Source: Symbiodinium natans | Lineage: Eukaryota; Sar; Dinophyceae; Suessiales; Symbiodiniaceae | Reading direction: 5' to 3' | Length of the DNA stretch: 64,000 nucleotides | Assembly (NCBI GenBank): GCA_905221605.1 | Contig: CAJNDS010000028.1 | Location: 171,763 to 235,762 of the forward strand | Shown: positions 37,010 to 47,815 of the stretch, piece by piece | Layout of the letters: each line of letters starts with the position of its first letter | Position numbering within the stretch: the stretch's first letter is position 1 | The notes under the pieces: generated by a model | The model's database searches: none | What the model was told of the DNA's origin: nothing | The model's input: the letters and a program-made list of their open reading frames with translations, nothing else | Made by a program: the position numbers and the translations under genes

Positions 37010-39925
37010 CTAGTACATGCGTGCGCGAAATTGCAAGGTCACTTGCGCAAGCGCGCGCCCGCAGATAGTGCAGGACAGTGCATCGCCAGCCGTTGCGATC
37101 TTGCCCGCCATTCCTCGCGCATGACGTGGTAGACTCCGCCAAAACTGCGCCACATCAGTGTCGAAACGCCTGGGATGGAACCTTGCCGGACGGCGTGCCC
37201 CTGTCACAGGCAGGCCTTGCTGCTGTTGCCACCAGTCACTGTCTCGCCATGCCAGAGCCCGCGAGCATTTTGGCTTGCATGCCGCACACCGCTTCAGCTG
37301 CTGCCTGACTGGGACGCCAGACTGCTCCCGCCCATAGCAGAACCGCTCCCACTTTGGCATTCAGCAGTCTAGCACGGCTTTCCAGGCTGACACCGCGGCA
37401 GGCCAGCACATGCTTCAAGCTAGCAAAAACCCCCCAGGCTCGACCTTGCGCGATAGGTCGGCGAGCATGCGTTCCTTGGTTGCCAGAGATCCAGACCCCC
37501 AGAACACGCACGGGCTCCTCTGAAGCAACAGGAGCCACGCTGCAGCCCTGTATCTGTACTGGCCCTGTGCGAGACCACCCGTTTATGATGAAAGTGCACT
37601 TCTTCGCAGCGAGAGCTGCTCCGCAGCTGCACGCACCGCATCTTGTATGCCAGCACGCGTGCCGGACAAGAGGTATATGTCGTCAACCCACGCGGCTGTT
37701 CGAGGACTAGTAGGGTCGCCGACAAAGAAAATGGTCATGTCCAGGCCAACGTACAAGTCATCCCGCACATCTTGCAAAATCATGTCAATGACTGCGCTGA
37801 ACATTACTGAGCTCTCTGGTGCTCCTTGGCGCACGCCACGTGTGGGGAAGGTCAGGGTAGCGGCAGTGTTGCCATAGATGCTGGTGGTCAGTCGTTGCCC
37901 CATCAGAGACTGCAGCACAGCCATCTCCACCTCCGCTGAGACAGGCCGTCGCCTAAAAAGCTCGAGAATCGCTGTCCACTCCAACGAGTCAAAAGCAGCC
38001 TCAACATCCAACCCCAGGACGTACGCCGGGTGCGACCACTCGCGTGCCCTACAGAGGAAGCAATCGACCAGGCTAACGACCTCCGAGACCTGGCCACCTC
38101 GCCTGCCAGCCGCTTGCCCTCCACAGAAGAGGCTCCCAAGCTGGTCCTGAAGTCGTCTAGTGACGATGCGCATGAAGATCTTGTAGCTCACTGCCGTGAT
38201 GGCAATTGGGCGGTACTCCTTTATGGACGATGGCAAGGCTTTCTTAGGTAGCATGAGCACATCAGCGAGCGTCCACACCTCCGGCCACGGGAGTCTGCCA
38301 CTGAGAACGCGGGAAAACCAATCGCTTAGCCGCTCCACAGCCACATGTGTGAGTGACAGGAAGACCTCATTTGTCAGCCCGTCTGTTCCCATACTTTTGC
38401 CAGTGTGTGTCCCAGTGATGGCCGCAGAGATCTCAGCAGCAGCAACAGGCCGAAAGGTCTGCAAGGCCTGCAGGCCACGTAACTGAGCAAGGCGGTTCCT
38501 CATGGTGTCCAGCACTTGGCCCTCCGGCATGGCGGTGTGGAGGACACTCCGAAGTCTCTCAGCAGCTGCATCGGCCCAGCAAGGGAAGTGTACCCAATCA
38601 CCATGTATGTCCTGAAGCGCGCGCGGCACCGCTCTGGCAACGGAAAAGGCCGAACGAGGCCGAAGTCCAGTTAGCTGCCGCAGTGCCTTCCAGGAGCCTC
38701 CAGCGGCCATGGAGACCAGATTTTCCCGCCATTTCCACTTCGCATCCCTCCTTAGTACCATGATCCGCTTTGAGAGAGCCCCTCGAAGTTCAGCATCCTG
38801 TACAACGTTGCGTGCCTCGCACAGCCGTCGAATATCTGCTGCATCACGATATCCAAGTCTCGGCGACGGGGCCGCGTGCCGAAGAAAGCAGCGTTGCAGG
38901 TCGTGGAACATCGCGTCTGGGGGCACCTCAGCTGTGGGACAGGCCTCCTGGACCTCACGATGAGCTTGAAGCACTGTTGCCGCAGCAAAGGAGAAGTCCT
39001 CGCGGCTGGGCTCCGGCACTGTGAAGGCTCGAGCACTCCTGAAAGATGCCCTGAAGGCCGGTGGCACAGCTGCATGCCGGCGGGTTGCCACACGCATTGG
39101 AAGCTCCAACCGCAAGGGCCGGCGGTCTGTGTGAATCATCTCATTACACTCAGCGAGCAACTCCGCCTGGGGCATGGCCTGGCAAGCAGCTGCAGTATTG
39201 GAGAAGAACCAATCAATGGCCGCTCCAATCTCTCTGTCGGTCCCCCGTCTGTTTCTGGTGGCCTGCAGCGGCATTTGCTGCAGATGTTGTCGCAAGGACA
39301 GCCCAGAGAGTTCCTGTGTGAGAGTTTCGCCACGAGAGTTCCTGGGCACTGTGAGCACGTCAGGGACGCCGTCCTGAGCGCCATGCCCCGAAGCCTGGAA
39401 CTGTTGAGTGAAGTCCGCATTGAAGTCTCCACCGAGTAGCACGGGCTTAGCATCAGAAGCATGGGTCATGAGAGCGGCTGTCAAAGCAGCAAGGGCGGCA
39501 TCAAAGTCCCGCCGTGGATTGTTCTCATGGGGAAGATGCACGTTGCACATCAAAATCTCCTTGTCATCTGAGCCGACTGTCAAAGACAGAAACATTCCAT
39601 TCTGAAAAAAGCCTCGTGTGGAAAAAGCTCGAAAGCGGCACTTACTGGCGTAGATCTGCAAGCCACGAAAAGTATGCGACTGTTCAGGGTGGCACGTGAA
39701 GATCCACCAGTCCGAATAGCTCTCGCCCATTTCCGGGCATTGAGAGCAACTCACTTCCTGGAAAAGCAAAAGGCGGGGAGGCTCCTCCGAAAATGAAGAA
39801 ACGAATTCCTGAACCGTGTCAGCGGTGGCCCCTGCCACATTCCATGTGAAAAGCAACAGGGAAACCCTTGCCACTTCATCAGGCCCAGTCGATGCAGTCT
39901 GGTTGTTGCCTGGCCAGCGACGCAC
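37010..39925 (-). pseudogene. Retrotransposon endonuclease-reverse transcriptase (frameshifted)
   Basis: The frame opens directly after the ORF1 TGA with no in-frame ATG nearby. Residues about 20-290 are an APE-like endonuclease: LLLFTWNVAG, LLLFQEVSC (catalytic E), LLGGDFNAD, AAIDWFFSN and a final MIHTDRRPLRLEL. That last motif normally reads SDHxPL, so the catalytic histidine is replaced by arginine. The reverse transcriptase follows with KEYRPIAITAVSYKIF, VLGLDVEAAFDSLEW (motif A aspartate), GVRQGAPESSVMFSA (motif B) and AAWVDDIYLLSG (motif C, VDD in place of YxDD). The main frame stops at 37583. The protein continues in a second frame (CTFIINGWSRTGP to VRVLGVWISG and LLWAGAVWRPSQ) and returns to the first frame near 37300 (SDWWQQQQGLPVTGARRPAR, TDVAQFWRSLPR). 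Two frameshifts therefore break it. Confidence 0.85.
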
Positions 39926-40756
39926 TCACTGCCCGGTGGCGGGCCGCTTCTGTGCCTTGATCCATGCCTGCTTGACCTCAAATTCAGTCTTTCCAAGCTC
40001 ATGGGACAGCAGGGAGACATTCGGAAGATCGGGATTGCTGGAAAATCCTGCAAAACGGTGTGACCCAAGCCATGCTATGCCCTGCCTGTAGTCACCCTCC
40101 AAATGCTCGGCATCTGCATCAAGAAGGCGCGCAGTTCTGAGTGCCCTTGCCGTGAAGGAGGCAATCTGTCTCTCAGTCTGGGATTTGTGCGGTCCAAACC
40201 AAAGGGGAGAGCCCGCGTGTTCGTAGCTTTCCTCTTTGAAAGACGTGAAGGCAGCCCACAGGTTGTCCCTTGCCGTGCCCCCAGCTGCCTCCTGAAACTG
40301 AACGTAGGCCACTGAGGCGCGCTTGCCGGGAGCATAGATCTTCTTGACAGTGGGCATAGCCCCCAAATGTGTCATGATCTCTGCGGCTTTAGCCTCAAGT
40401 TCACGACGCTGAGTGTCCCGCTTGAAGCCTCCCAAAACATCTAGAGCAGAGTTCAGGTTGGATGATGCCCTGTCGCCTCCGGGGAAAGAGCCGTTGGAGC
40501 GGTCTGTGCCGGTGCTCCGTCTGTCCTGAATGGCTGAAATGCTCTTAGCATGTGCGGCGGTCTGGGCCTCAAGAGCACCCAAACGTCCATCAAGGGTTCT
40601 CGTCTGGTCCTGCAGAGATGCCACTCCTCTGAGACTCTCATCAGCCTTAGCCTCAACTGCACTGAGTTGAATCCGTAAGGGATCAAGGATCTCTTCCCTC
40701 ATCATCTCGCGATACTGCTCAAAAGATGGACTTTCAGCAGGACGTTTGAGCGCCAT
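39926..40756 (-). CDS. Retrotransposon ORF1-like protein
   Basis: 276 codons from ATG at 40756-40754 to TGA at 39928-39926; the same frame is open further upstream from a TTG. Residues about 15-80 form a coiled coil (REEILDPLRIQLSAVEAKAD, then SLQDQTRTLDGRLGALEAQT). A charged linker follows. The C-terminal half includes KKIYAPGKRASVAYVQFQ and a run on to FTARALRTARLLDADAE. Coiled coil plus a basic C-terminal half is usual for ORF1 RNA-binding proteins of LINE-like elements, so an RNA-chaperone role is inferred from position, not from a recognised motif. The next codon after the stop starts the endonuclease frame in the same phase. Confidence 0.7.
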   Translation of the reverse strand: MALKRPAESPSFEQYREMMREEILDPLRIQLSAVEAKADESLRGVASLQDQTRTLDGRLGALEAQTAAHAKSISAIQDRRSTGTDRSNGSFPGGDRASSNLNSALDVLGGFKRDTQRRELEAKAAEIMTHLGAMPTVKKIYAPGKRASVAYVQFQEAAGGTARDNLWAAFTSFKEESYEHAGSPLWFGPHKSQTERQIASFTARALRTARLLDADAEHLEGDYRQGIAWLGSHRFAGFSSNPDLPNVSLLSHELGKTEFEVKQAWIKAQKRPATGQ

Positions 40757-41370
40757 GCCGCACAGCCTACACCCTACACCGAACCTACCCCTGGCCTCAG
40801 AAGGCCCCGAGCCAAACCTGTAGCCATTTAAATCTAAGCCTGGGCATGAAAATTGCAAGGTAAAACACTTCTGCCTGTCTGAAGGCTCCAATACTATGAA
40901 ATACAGAATTCCTGCCCATTCGCAAGCTCGAGAGACGATAAATTACAGCATTGTTACCATTTCACAAGATGCAGATACAGCAACTCTGCCTTCAAGTGCT
41001 CTTAAATGTGCTTTGGCTTTGGTCTGGTTTGTCACGGCACGTGTCTTGCTTGTCAAGCGAAAAGGACATGTTTCAAAAGATGGTTTGGTTGGATTGGCTC
41101 AAAAACACAGCTGGCTTCAGCTTGGCTTTGTTCGCAGCCAGAGCCCCCACCCACGTTGTGAAGCGAAAGGGATATGTTTGAAGGCATTTGGCGGTTTCTG
41201 CTTTGGGGTTTTGCGGGTTAGGGCTTCAAACTTGGTGGGCTTACTAGGCTTATCGGTGAATCCGAAATAGTGGAATATCTGTACATTGGTTTAGCTTGAA
41301 GCTTTCCTTGCTTCCCGCCATCCTTATACTTGGCGTTATTGATCCTTGTTGAGGTTCGGGCGGTACTAAC

Positions 41371-41373
41371 ATA

Positions 41374-41423
<50 letters not shown>

Positions 41424-41482
41424 CACATATATATACATATATATATATATACACATATATATATATACATATATGTACACAC
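41371..41482. repeat. (AT)n microsatellite
   Basis: About 110 bases of TATATA with regular TACATA and TACACA interruptions, ending in GTACACACAC. Open frames through it (YIYIYI) are artefacts. Confidence 0.95.
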
Positions 41483-41989
41483 ACTTTTTTTATATACCTA
41501 CGCAAGTGGGGAAGGGGTGCTGGATTTTAAGGCCTGTGAAATGGCAGAAACTTTTGTAATGCAAGCAACCAGTCTGTGTTGTGAGGATAAGGTTCCGCGA
41601 AGTCGCCTGCACACTGCATTCAACGCAGTGCGTTCAACTTGTGCAATGGAGCTCTTCGACAGAGCCTACAGAAAGTCCAGCCGTTCCCCCTGCCTTCCAG
41701 CAAATGCGCGCACGTCCGATGATCCTGCTTGACTTGCCCGCCTCTTGCTTGCTTTCTTTTCCGTTTAGAACGTAGAAGGATTTGTTGGTGATGATCCGTA
41801 ATGGACTTTTGATTGATCCCTCTTTGATGTTGATCGATCCCTGTTTCTATTTATGGATCCATATTAGTTCTTTAATGATTCCTGCTTCCCTGAATATCGA
41901 CCTTACCCTTGCCGGCCAAAGCATGACCTCCAACAACCCTGCACCTGAAAATTGGGAGGATTTCACGCTCGTGCACGGCTGGCAAGCAG

Positions 41990-42685
41990 GGTCCGCTGTC
42001 ACCCCAGAACAAACGGCTCATGAGCCCCTGTCCACCTGGCGTCTATTTCAGCCAGATTCATGTCCACACCGGCCGTAAGTTTCGAAATGTAGCTGGGGGA
42101 CATTTTTCTGGAATTCATACTGCTGCTTGCTGTTTTCGTTGATTTTGCGGCATCACGGGTCAAAATGGCCAACAACCGTCAGTGCCAAGCATCCGCACAG
42201 CAAAGAACTCTCATCTGCTTAGGTGAAACACGTCGAGAGACACCTCATGACGCTTTTCCCGACATTCCCGACTCTCGCAGGCCTCGGGGAAGACGACGCG
42301 GTGCCCTCTACCGGTGCGGCGGTAGGGGAAGTTGTCATTGAAGATATCCAAGTTATCGGCCTCACACAGAGTGTCTCCACCCTTGGACTGAAATTGATCG
42401 GCTAAGCCCCACTGCAGTGACCTGTAAAGCAATTTAATTGTATGTCAGCTTCGTGCCGATCTTCGTAGACGAACTCAGAATCTGGGAGAGGTTTCGAGTG
42501 TAGGCATGGCAGCGCTGCAACTGCCGCCCCCCCGCATTGCCTCTATCCGAAGATCTGCCTCAAGTGTCCAACAAGCACGCATGCCTCGCTCGAGCAACAT
42601 ACATCCAGGCGTACAAAGGCAAGCAGGGCCTGCGGTCGTACGAAAGCCTCAAAGTGCATCACTGCCTCTGACCTGGACAAAAACT
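41990..42685 (-). CDS. Unidentified multi-exon gene (partial)
   Basis: Three minus-strand segments look like successive exons. Exon 1 (about 42680-42600), after TCCAG|GTCAG, reads SEAVMHFEAFVRPQALLAFV. Exon 2 (about 42412-42282) reads WGLADQFQSKGGDTLCEADN, then LDIFNDNFPYRRTGRGHRVV, and ends FPE at GAG|GCCTGC, a GC-type donor. Exon 3 (about 42075-42010) reads AGVDMNLAEIDARWTGAHEP. Their composition is strongly protein-like and the GGDTL...DNLDIFNDNFPYRR core looks conserved, but I cannot place the family. No stop or start was identified. Confidence 0.4.
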
Positions 42686-43384
42686 TAGCGAGTCTTGTGC
42701 AACAAGGCTTGTAGCAGCAGAGTCTGAGATAGTCCGAGACAGTCTTATCATACGCGTTGCGACATGTCAGCTGCCGGGTACATCGGTGGGCCTTCACCCT
42801 TTCTACGTCTGGCCGATGTCAAGAAAGAGTAGGCTGTATACGCTAACGTCTGATGAGATGACATGCAATTAGAATGAACACAGACCGACTGACCAGAAAC
42901 GACCAGGCCGACCATGAATCGAGCTAGCCTGGCTGCATGTGTCTAAACCAGTGCGTGCGACACACCACGTGAACTGAATCATGCTCAGGCAGTCTCAGGG
43001 CAAGGTAGCGTGCTCTCGGCCATATCGCCTTCGAGAACATGCGTGCGAAAGATAATAGCCATCCCTGCTTGCAGCGTGCAAACACAGTGTTCGCGCTCTG
43101 CCTCGATACATCCAACAAAGAGCCACATAACCTGGCCACAGCGCCACGATGCACGCCAACGTGCAACACATTTTGCAAATCAGTACTTACCCGGCATGAC
43201 CACCAAGAAGCTGTAAAACTCCTGCATACTCACAGATGGAAAGAGAAAGAAAGAAAAAAGGAAGGAATGAAGAAAGTTCGCCTGTCTGATTCAAGGCGCA
43301 CGTCTGTCTTGCTAAGCACTGGTGTTCCTTGATGTGTCCTCCGAAAGCGGGAAAACTGGGAAAATTGGGTAAAGTCTGGTACTA

Positions 43385-43446
43385 CTGACCCATTTGACCC
43401 ATCTAGACCCATCCAAAGCCATTCAGACCCATTCAGACCCATTCGC
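43385..43446. repeat. GACCCATTCA decamer array
   Basis: Six imperfect copies of a ten-base unit (GACCCATTTG, GACCCATCTA, GACCCATCCA, GACCCATTCA) in tandem. The minus-strand frame through it gives GLNGSEWLWMGLDGSNGS and is repeat-derived. Confidence 0.8.
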
Positions 43447-44067
43447 TCATTTTACTCCGCCGGACGTGCCACAGCATACATTGTGTCATACATTGTGTCT
43501 CCTAAGCTCCTGCAGACATTGTTATGCAATGGATCTCTTTCTTAGGAAACGCATGGACTGGTGCCGCCACAAGAGAAGACATGACGTTTTGCGGGCAGAG
43601 TGTGATCCGTAAGCCTTGAGATCCTTGCATCATTCTCAAAGCCGTAGGAGCATGCAACGATTTCTCTCAACTTTGGCAGCCCTTCTGGGTGCAAAGTCTA
43701 CGTGTGGGAACCTGAAAAGCACGTCAACGTTGACGCTACAACACCTGCAGCAACTTGCTGATTGTCAGCCGCGCTACAGAGGGCAGCCCGGTGAGCTGCG
43801 AATGCCCAATCCATGCTTAAGAAACTGCCGTCTCAAAATCCAAACTTGTCAGCCAGGGGGGACAGAACCATTCTGTAGAAAGGCACCGTCCTTCCTGGAG
43901 TGGACGTGATGTGCCACCGCATCCATGTGGCAGAGAAACATGGGGGATGAAGAGCAAATCGTGAGACCGCCTATCCAGAAACCCCTAGAGGGGTCCTTCT
44001 TCTGGCGCTGAGGAATGTCACAACATGTCACAACTGTACAGAATCCGTCTTCCAGGGCTCGAAGAAA

Positions 44068-46235
44068 TCATTCTCGGCACATGGTCATGAACTCTTTGAA
44101 ATCGATCTCTGCGTCTCCATTGAGATCCAGATCCTTCAACGTCTGAACCTGCACCCAATGGCTGCTTGTGGATCCATGCACCAATCTCTTGACATACCCT
44201 TGCCAAAATTTACCAAGGCGAAGACCAGTTCGGCGGCTTGAAGATGGCCAAGAAGCCTGCCTGAGAAATTCGGCAAACTTGGCAAACTAGTCATGGGGCT
44301 AGTTCATGGGGTGAGCCCCGGGCCTTCAGCCAGCTCACCTCACCAGATCCAAACAACAAACACCCAGTCACGCAGTATCTAGCAACAAGGATCCCGCATG
44401 ATCCGCACAAGCTGCTCAAGGAGATGAAACTGACAAAATGATGCAAAGGCGCTCAACTGAATGCAGCCGTCGCCGTTTTTGTCAAAACCTCAGCATGACA
44501 CACTGTGCGTCGTTATGCATTTACTCCCGAGTCCTTTGAGCCCCTTTTTCACAATAAGAACCTGCGCGCAAAGTCATCACTTCACTGGTCCGCAAGATGC
44601 GAGCAGTATGCAGCTGCTGACTTTCGCCTATGTGTGGAAGGCGTGACACCGGTGAAGACAACTGAAACATGGCCCGCAAAGCCTGCAACAACATCAACAA
44701 CGTCTACAGTTTTGCGACGACTGAACTCTTCTGACGAGCCAGCACCATCTGATGCGGCTGCTGGGCTTGCCCAATGCTCATTTTGTCACGAAACGTTCAG
44801 CATAACATGTCATAACGGCCCAGCAGCTGTTGAAGATGACCTTGCCCACTTTCTCTGTCATGCACCTCTTGCGGTTGAAGGTAGCTGCAATGAACTCGGT
44901 GAATGTAAAGTCCTGCCAGGACAAACTCCTAAACAAGCCAAACAAACACACACCGCTAAACTGTATGAGGTGCCGCCCAAGCCAGAGTCCTAGTCCAAGG
45001 CATGGGTTTTCGGGATTTTCACATCCGCTTGCTGCAAAACAAAGAGACGTAAATTACTGAAGGCTAACATGGCGCTCTGTCATATCGGAAACACCGCAGG
45101 TCCTTGCCAAAGTGGCAAATGCCAAATGGTATCTATGTATCTGCTGTCCTGCCCTCGTGTGCTGCTTCGGTTCGTCCACATCGGAATCAAATAAAAGGTA
45201 CACACAGAGTCACCGGACCAAGTCACATCTGTTCCTGGTGCGCGTGCCTTGTTGTGCACATTCCTTGCCACTTATCTCTTGGCTCATCACTGTTCGAAAG
45301 TTTTGAGTGAGCACGCATGCACAGCGAGATGCAGCACACTTCCCACCCACTGCGGACAGAGTGTTTCCCGAGTGTGACCGTGGATGGTGTGTTCGCGGCG
45401 TGTCCTTATACTGAGGCCTGCGACTCGCTATGTGCAAACGATCCTTTGCTGCAATCCATGGCTGGATTGATGTATGCTGGCCGTCTGAAGTGAAACCACG
45501 ACTTACCGGTGTTCATCTCTGATTCTCTTGTGCCACGGCTGCCTACGCCAGTCCTGGATGGCTTCTTCGTGGCCATCTGCCTTGAAGATCTTAATGGCAT
45601 CTTTCTTTTTGATGGACTGGCAAGCTGCTCAGGTGGCAAACGATGGCCCTCCCCGGCAACATCTGCAGCACCAACAACCCACCTTCGCACCTTTTGTCGC
45701 ACTTGACGTAGCCTGCGAATCCATTGGCATCATTAGCACCACTCAAACCATGTCACAACTGAAATTTGCAGCCTTGGAGAGCGCCACTAACTCCGACATG
45801 GACACGAAACCATTGCAATCTTCGTCTAACGCCTTAGTTTGGATCTCATTCTCCCGGTCAAAAGCAGCAGATGCAATGACTTGGGCCAAGCCACCAAAAA
45901 GAGTTGCCTGCTGGGTCCGACCTCTGCTTCACCCAGCATGCACGCTGTCCTTGGCATCATAACTGTAACATCAAGCAAGAACAACATGATTTTGTTGAAA
46001 GGAAATAGCAAAAAAAAGATACGACGGAGGCTTGGGCCTTTTAGCCGGCCCCTCGAACAACACAATACGGCATTCCGCGCCCATTGCACAAGCTCAGGTC
46101 GGAGTGGGCAGCATGTCGGTGTTACAAGCAGACAAAGGGCTTAGTGCACATGCAGCCAAGGCACATGTTCAAACAAGCTCGTTTGAACTTGTTCAGCGAC
46201 CGATAGTTTTTTAAGCCTTCGATGTGCTTCTCTTC
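44068..46235 (-). CDS. Calcium-dependent protein kinase: junction and EF-hand region (partial, multi-exon)
   Basis: Minus-strand exons reconstruct the regulatory half of a CDPK. Exon 46235-46166: HIEGLKNYRSLNKFKRACLN, the autoinhibitory junction helix. Exon 45879-45749: IASAAFDRENEIQ, then the first EF-hand ALDEDCNGFVSMSELVAL, ending at ATG|GTTTGAG. About 45030-44995: QQADVKIPKTHALD, the inter-hand helix. Exon 44912-44828: DFTFTEFIAATFNRKRCMTE, the end of EF-hand 2, with a GC donor. Exon 44488-44435: SFDKNGDGCIQLSAFASF (EF-hand 3; position 12 is Ala, so binding may be weak). Last exon 44148-44068: VQTLKDLDLNGDAEIDFKEF (EF-hand 4), then MTMCRE and TGA. These proteins phosphorylate Ser/Thr targets when calcium binds the EF-hands. 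The kinase lobe was not found upstream; only a weak VRHMMREVVQTL segment sits near 46350. The gene may be a fragment. Confidence 0.7.
45508..45621 (-). CDS. Unidentified exon inside the CDPK region
   Basis: Minus-strand frame SIKKKDAIKIFKADGHEEAI, then QDWRRQPWHKRIRDEHR, ends exactly at a textbook GTAAGT donor and follows a CCAG acceptor. It sits between the CDPK EF-hand 1 and EF-hand 2 exons, where I know of no matching CDPK segment. It may be a lineage-specific insertion or belong to another transcript. Confidence 0.45.
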
Positions 46236-46982
46236 CTGGGCAATCTGCAGGTTGATATTGAACAACTGCCAAGTGAGCTGCACCATGCTTTCTTAACCTC
46301 ATCTACCTTACCCAGAACAGAGCAGAGTCTGCACCACCTCTCGCATCATGTGCCTCACGCTTCCTGCATGTCATCGCGTGTTTCGACTGCAAGCCTGTGG
46401 CTGACGAGGCAAGAAAGGATAAACGAGGCAAAAAGGAAATAGCTTGAGAGACCCAAGTCAGCATGCCAAAAACGACACACTAGTCGTACATCGCCTGATA
46501 CGTTTGAAAATGTCGAAAACGCGCGGCCTCGTGCAACATGCGAGAATGCACATGCATTCGCTGCGCCTGTCGCACAAGCAACAAACGTTGCATGATGTGC
46601 CAGTCCAAGTATATGCAAACACCTCTGGCTCGTGTACGCTGTTCTGAGCCCACGCATACTCCCAAGTGTGCCAGCGAACACGGCAGACCTCGTGCGACCA
46701 GTGTCGGCCGTCACAGTTCCTAGCGTCGTGCACGACCAAAGGACTTGGGAAAAGATCCTGCAAGCGAAGTAAGTAATCCCGGTTTTTAGAACCTCAAAAA
46801 GCACACGGCCCACTTAGACAACTGTCCCACATCCAGCTGTCCACTGCCGTAGCGGACCCCTCATGTGCTGACATTGCGCAAGCAAGAGCCATGCAACAAG
46901 AATAAAGGAATATAAATTGAATAGTCCATATAATGCTTAACATATCCCCAAAAGTCGGTGTCGTCAGGCGGGTTTTTTCTCA

Positions 46983-47165
46983 GGTCTTGTGGCCGGAAAT
47001 CTGGGTTCTCTCTGCGGTCTTGTGGCCGGAAATCTGGGTTCTGTCTGCGGTCTTGTGGCCGGAAATCTGGGTTCTGTCTGCGGTCTTGTGGCCGGAAATC
47101 TGGGTTCTGTCTAAGTAGAATCTTGGATCTACTCATCTGAAATCTGGGATTTGTCTGCGGTTTAT
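46983..47165. repeat. 33-bp minisatellite
   Basis: Four copies of a 33-base unit (GTCTTGTGGCCGGAAATCTG plus GGTTCTSTCTGCG) at about 46983-47114, then two decayed copies to 47165. The minus-strand translation is (QNPDFRPQDRR)n. The period divisible by three keeps frames open, but the flanks are not protein-like. Confidence 0.92.
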
Positions 47166-47487
47166 TACATTAAAAACTTGGTTCAGATCGCTGAAAACCG
47201 GGATCCGCCCTGCAAGTTTCGGGGCTTGACCTTGTCATGAATCCTGAGAAATCTTGGACTTGCTCCTAGAAATATTGGGCTTACTCAAGCCTCGTGAAGA
47301 TTGTTATCGAAACTGTTTCCTGTTTTGTTCTCGATGGAGGCCAGTCTGGCGGACAAAACTGCTTGACTTAATGATGCTACTCGCATCTGACTCCCCCTGC
47401 AGCCCCCTCCAGCCTCCTCCAGCCCCTCCGCCCCTCCAGCCCCTCCGCCCCTCCAGCCCCTCCAGCCCCCTCCCCCTCCAGCCCACC

Positions 47488-47815
47488 TGGCTGGGGCTGG
47501 GGCTGGGGCTGGGGCTGGGGCTGGGGCTGGGGCTGGGGCTGGGGGCTGGGGCTGGGGCTGGGGCTGGGGCTGGGGCTGGGGCTGGGGTTGGGGCTGGGGC
47601 TGGGGCTGGGGCTGGGCCTGGGGCTGGGGCTGGGGCTGGGTGGGGCTGGGGCTGGGGATGGGGCTGGGGCTGGGGATGGGGGGGCTTGGGGCTGGGGCTG
47701 GGGCTTGGGGCTGGGGCTGGGGCTGTGGGGCTGGGGCTGGGGCTGGGGCTGGGGCTGGGGCTGGGGCTGGGGCTGGGGGGGCTTGGGGCTGGGGCTGTGG
47801 GGCTGGGGCTAGGAA
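47488..47815. repeat. (GGGGCT)n hexamer array
   Basis: About 330 bases of GGGGCT with a few GGGGAT, GGGGTT and GGGGGCTT variants. The G-run density would support G-quadruplexes on the plus strand. A CCCTCCAGCC-type pyrimidine-rich tract (47390-47480) precedes it. Frames of [12 protein letters not shown] are artefacts. Confidence 0.95.

Larger units (their letters stand above)
37010..40756 (-). mobile_element. Non-LTR retrotransposon, decayed copy
   Basis: On the minus strand a coiled-coil ORF1, an endonuclease/exonuclease/phosphatase domain and a reverse transcriptase follow each other in one direction, the standard order of LINE-like elements. No flanking long terminal repeats or clear target-site duplication were seen. 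The 3' end is undefined and may reach the AACCT/AACCC-like repeats at 36480-36515 (minus-strand reading). The coding part has one in-frame TGA between ORF1 and ORF2 and at least two frameshifts near the 3' end, so the copy is probably inactive. Confidence 0.85.

Noticed and set aside
46933..47140. Repeat protein (QNPDFRPQDRR)n
   Set aside because: 33-bp minisatellite keeps frame by period length; no start context or coding flank.
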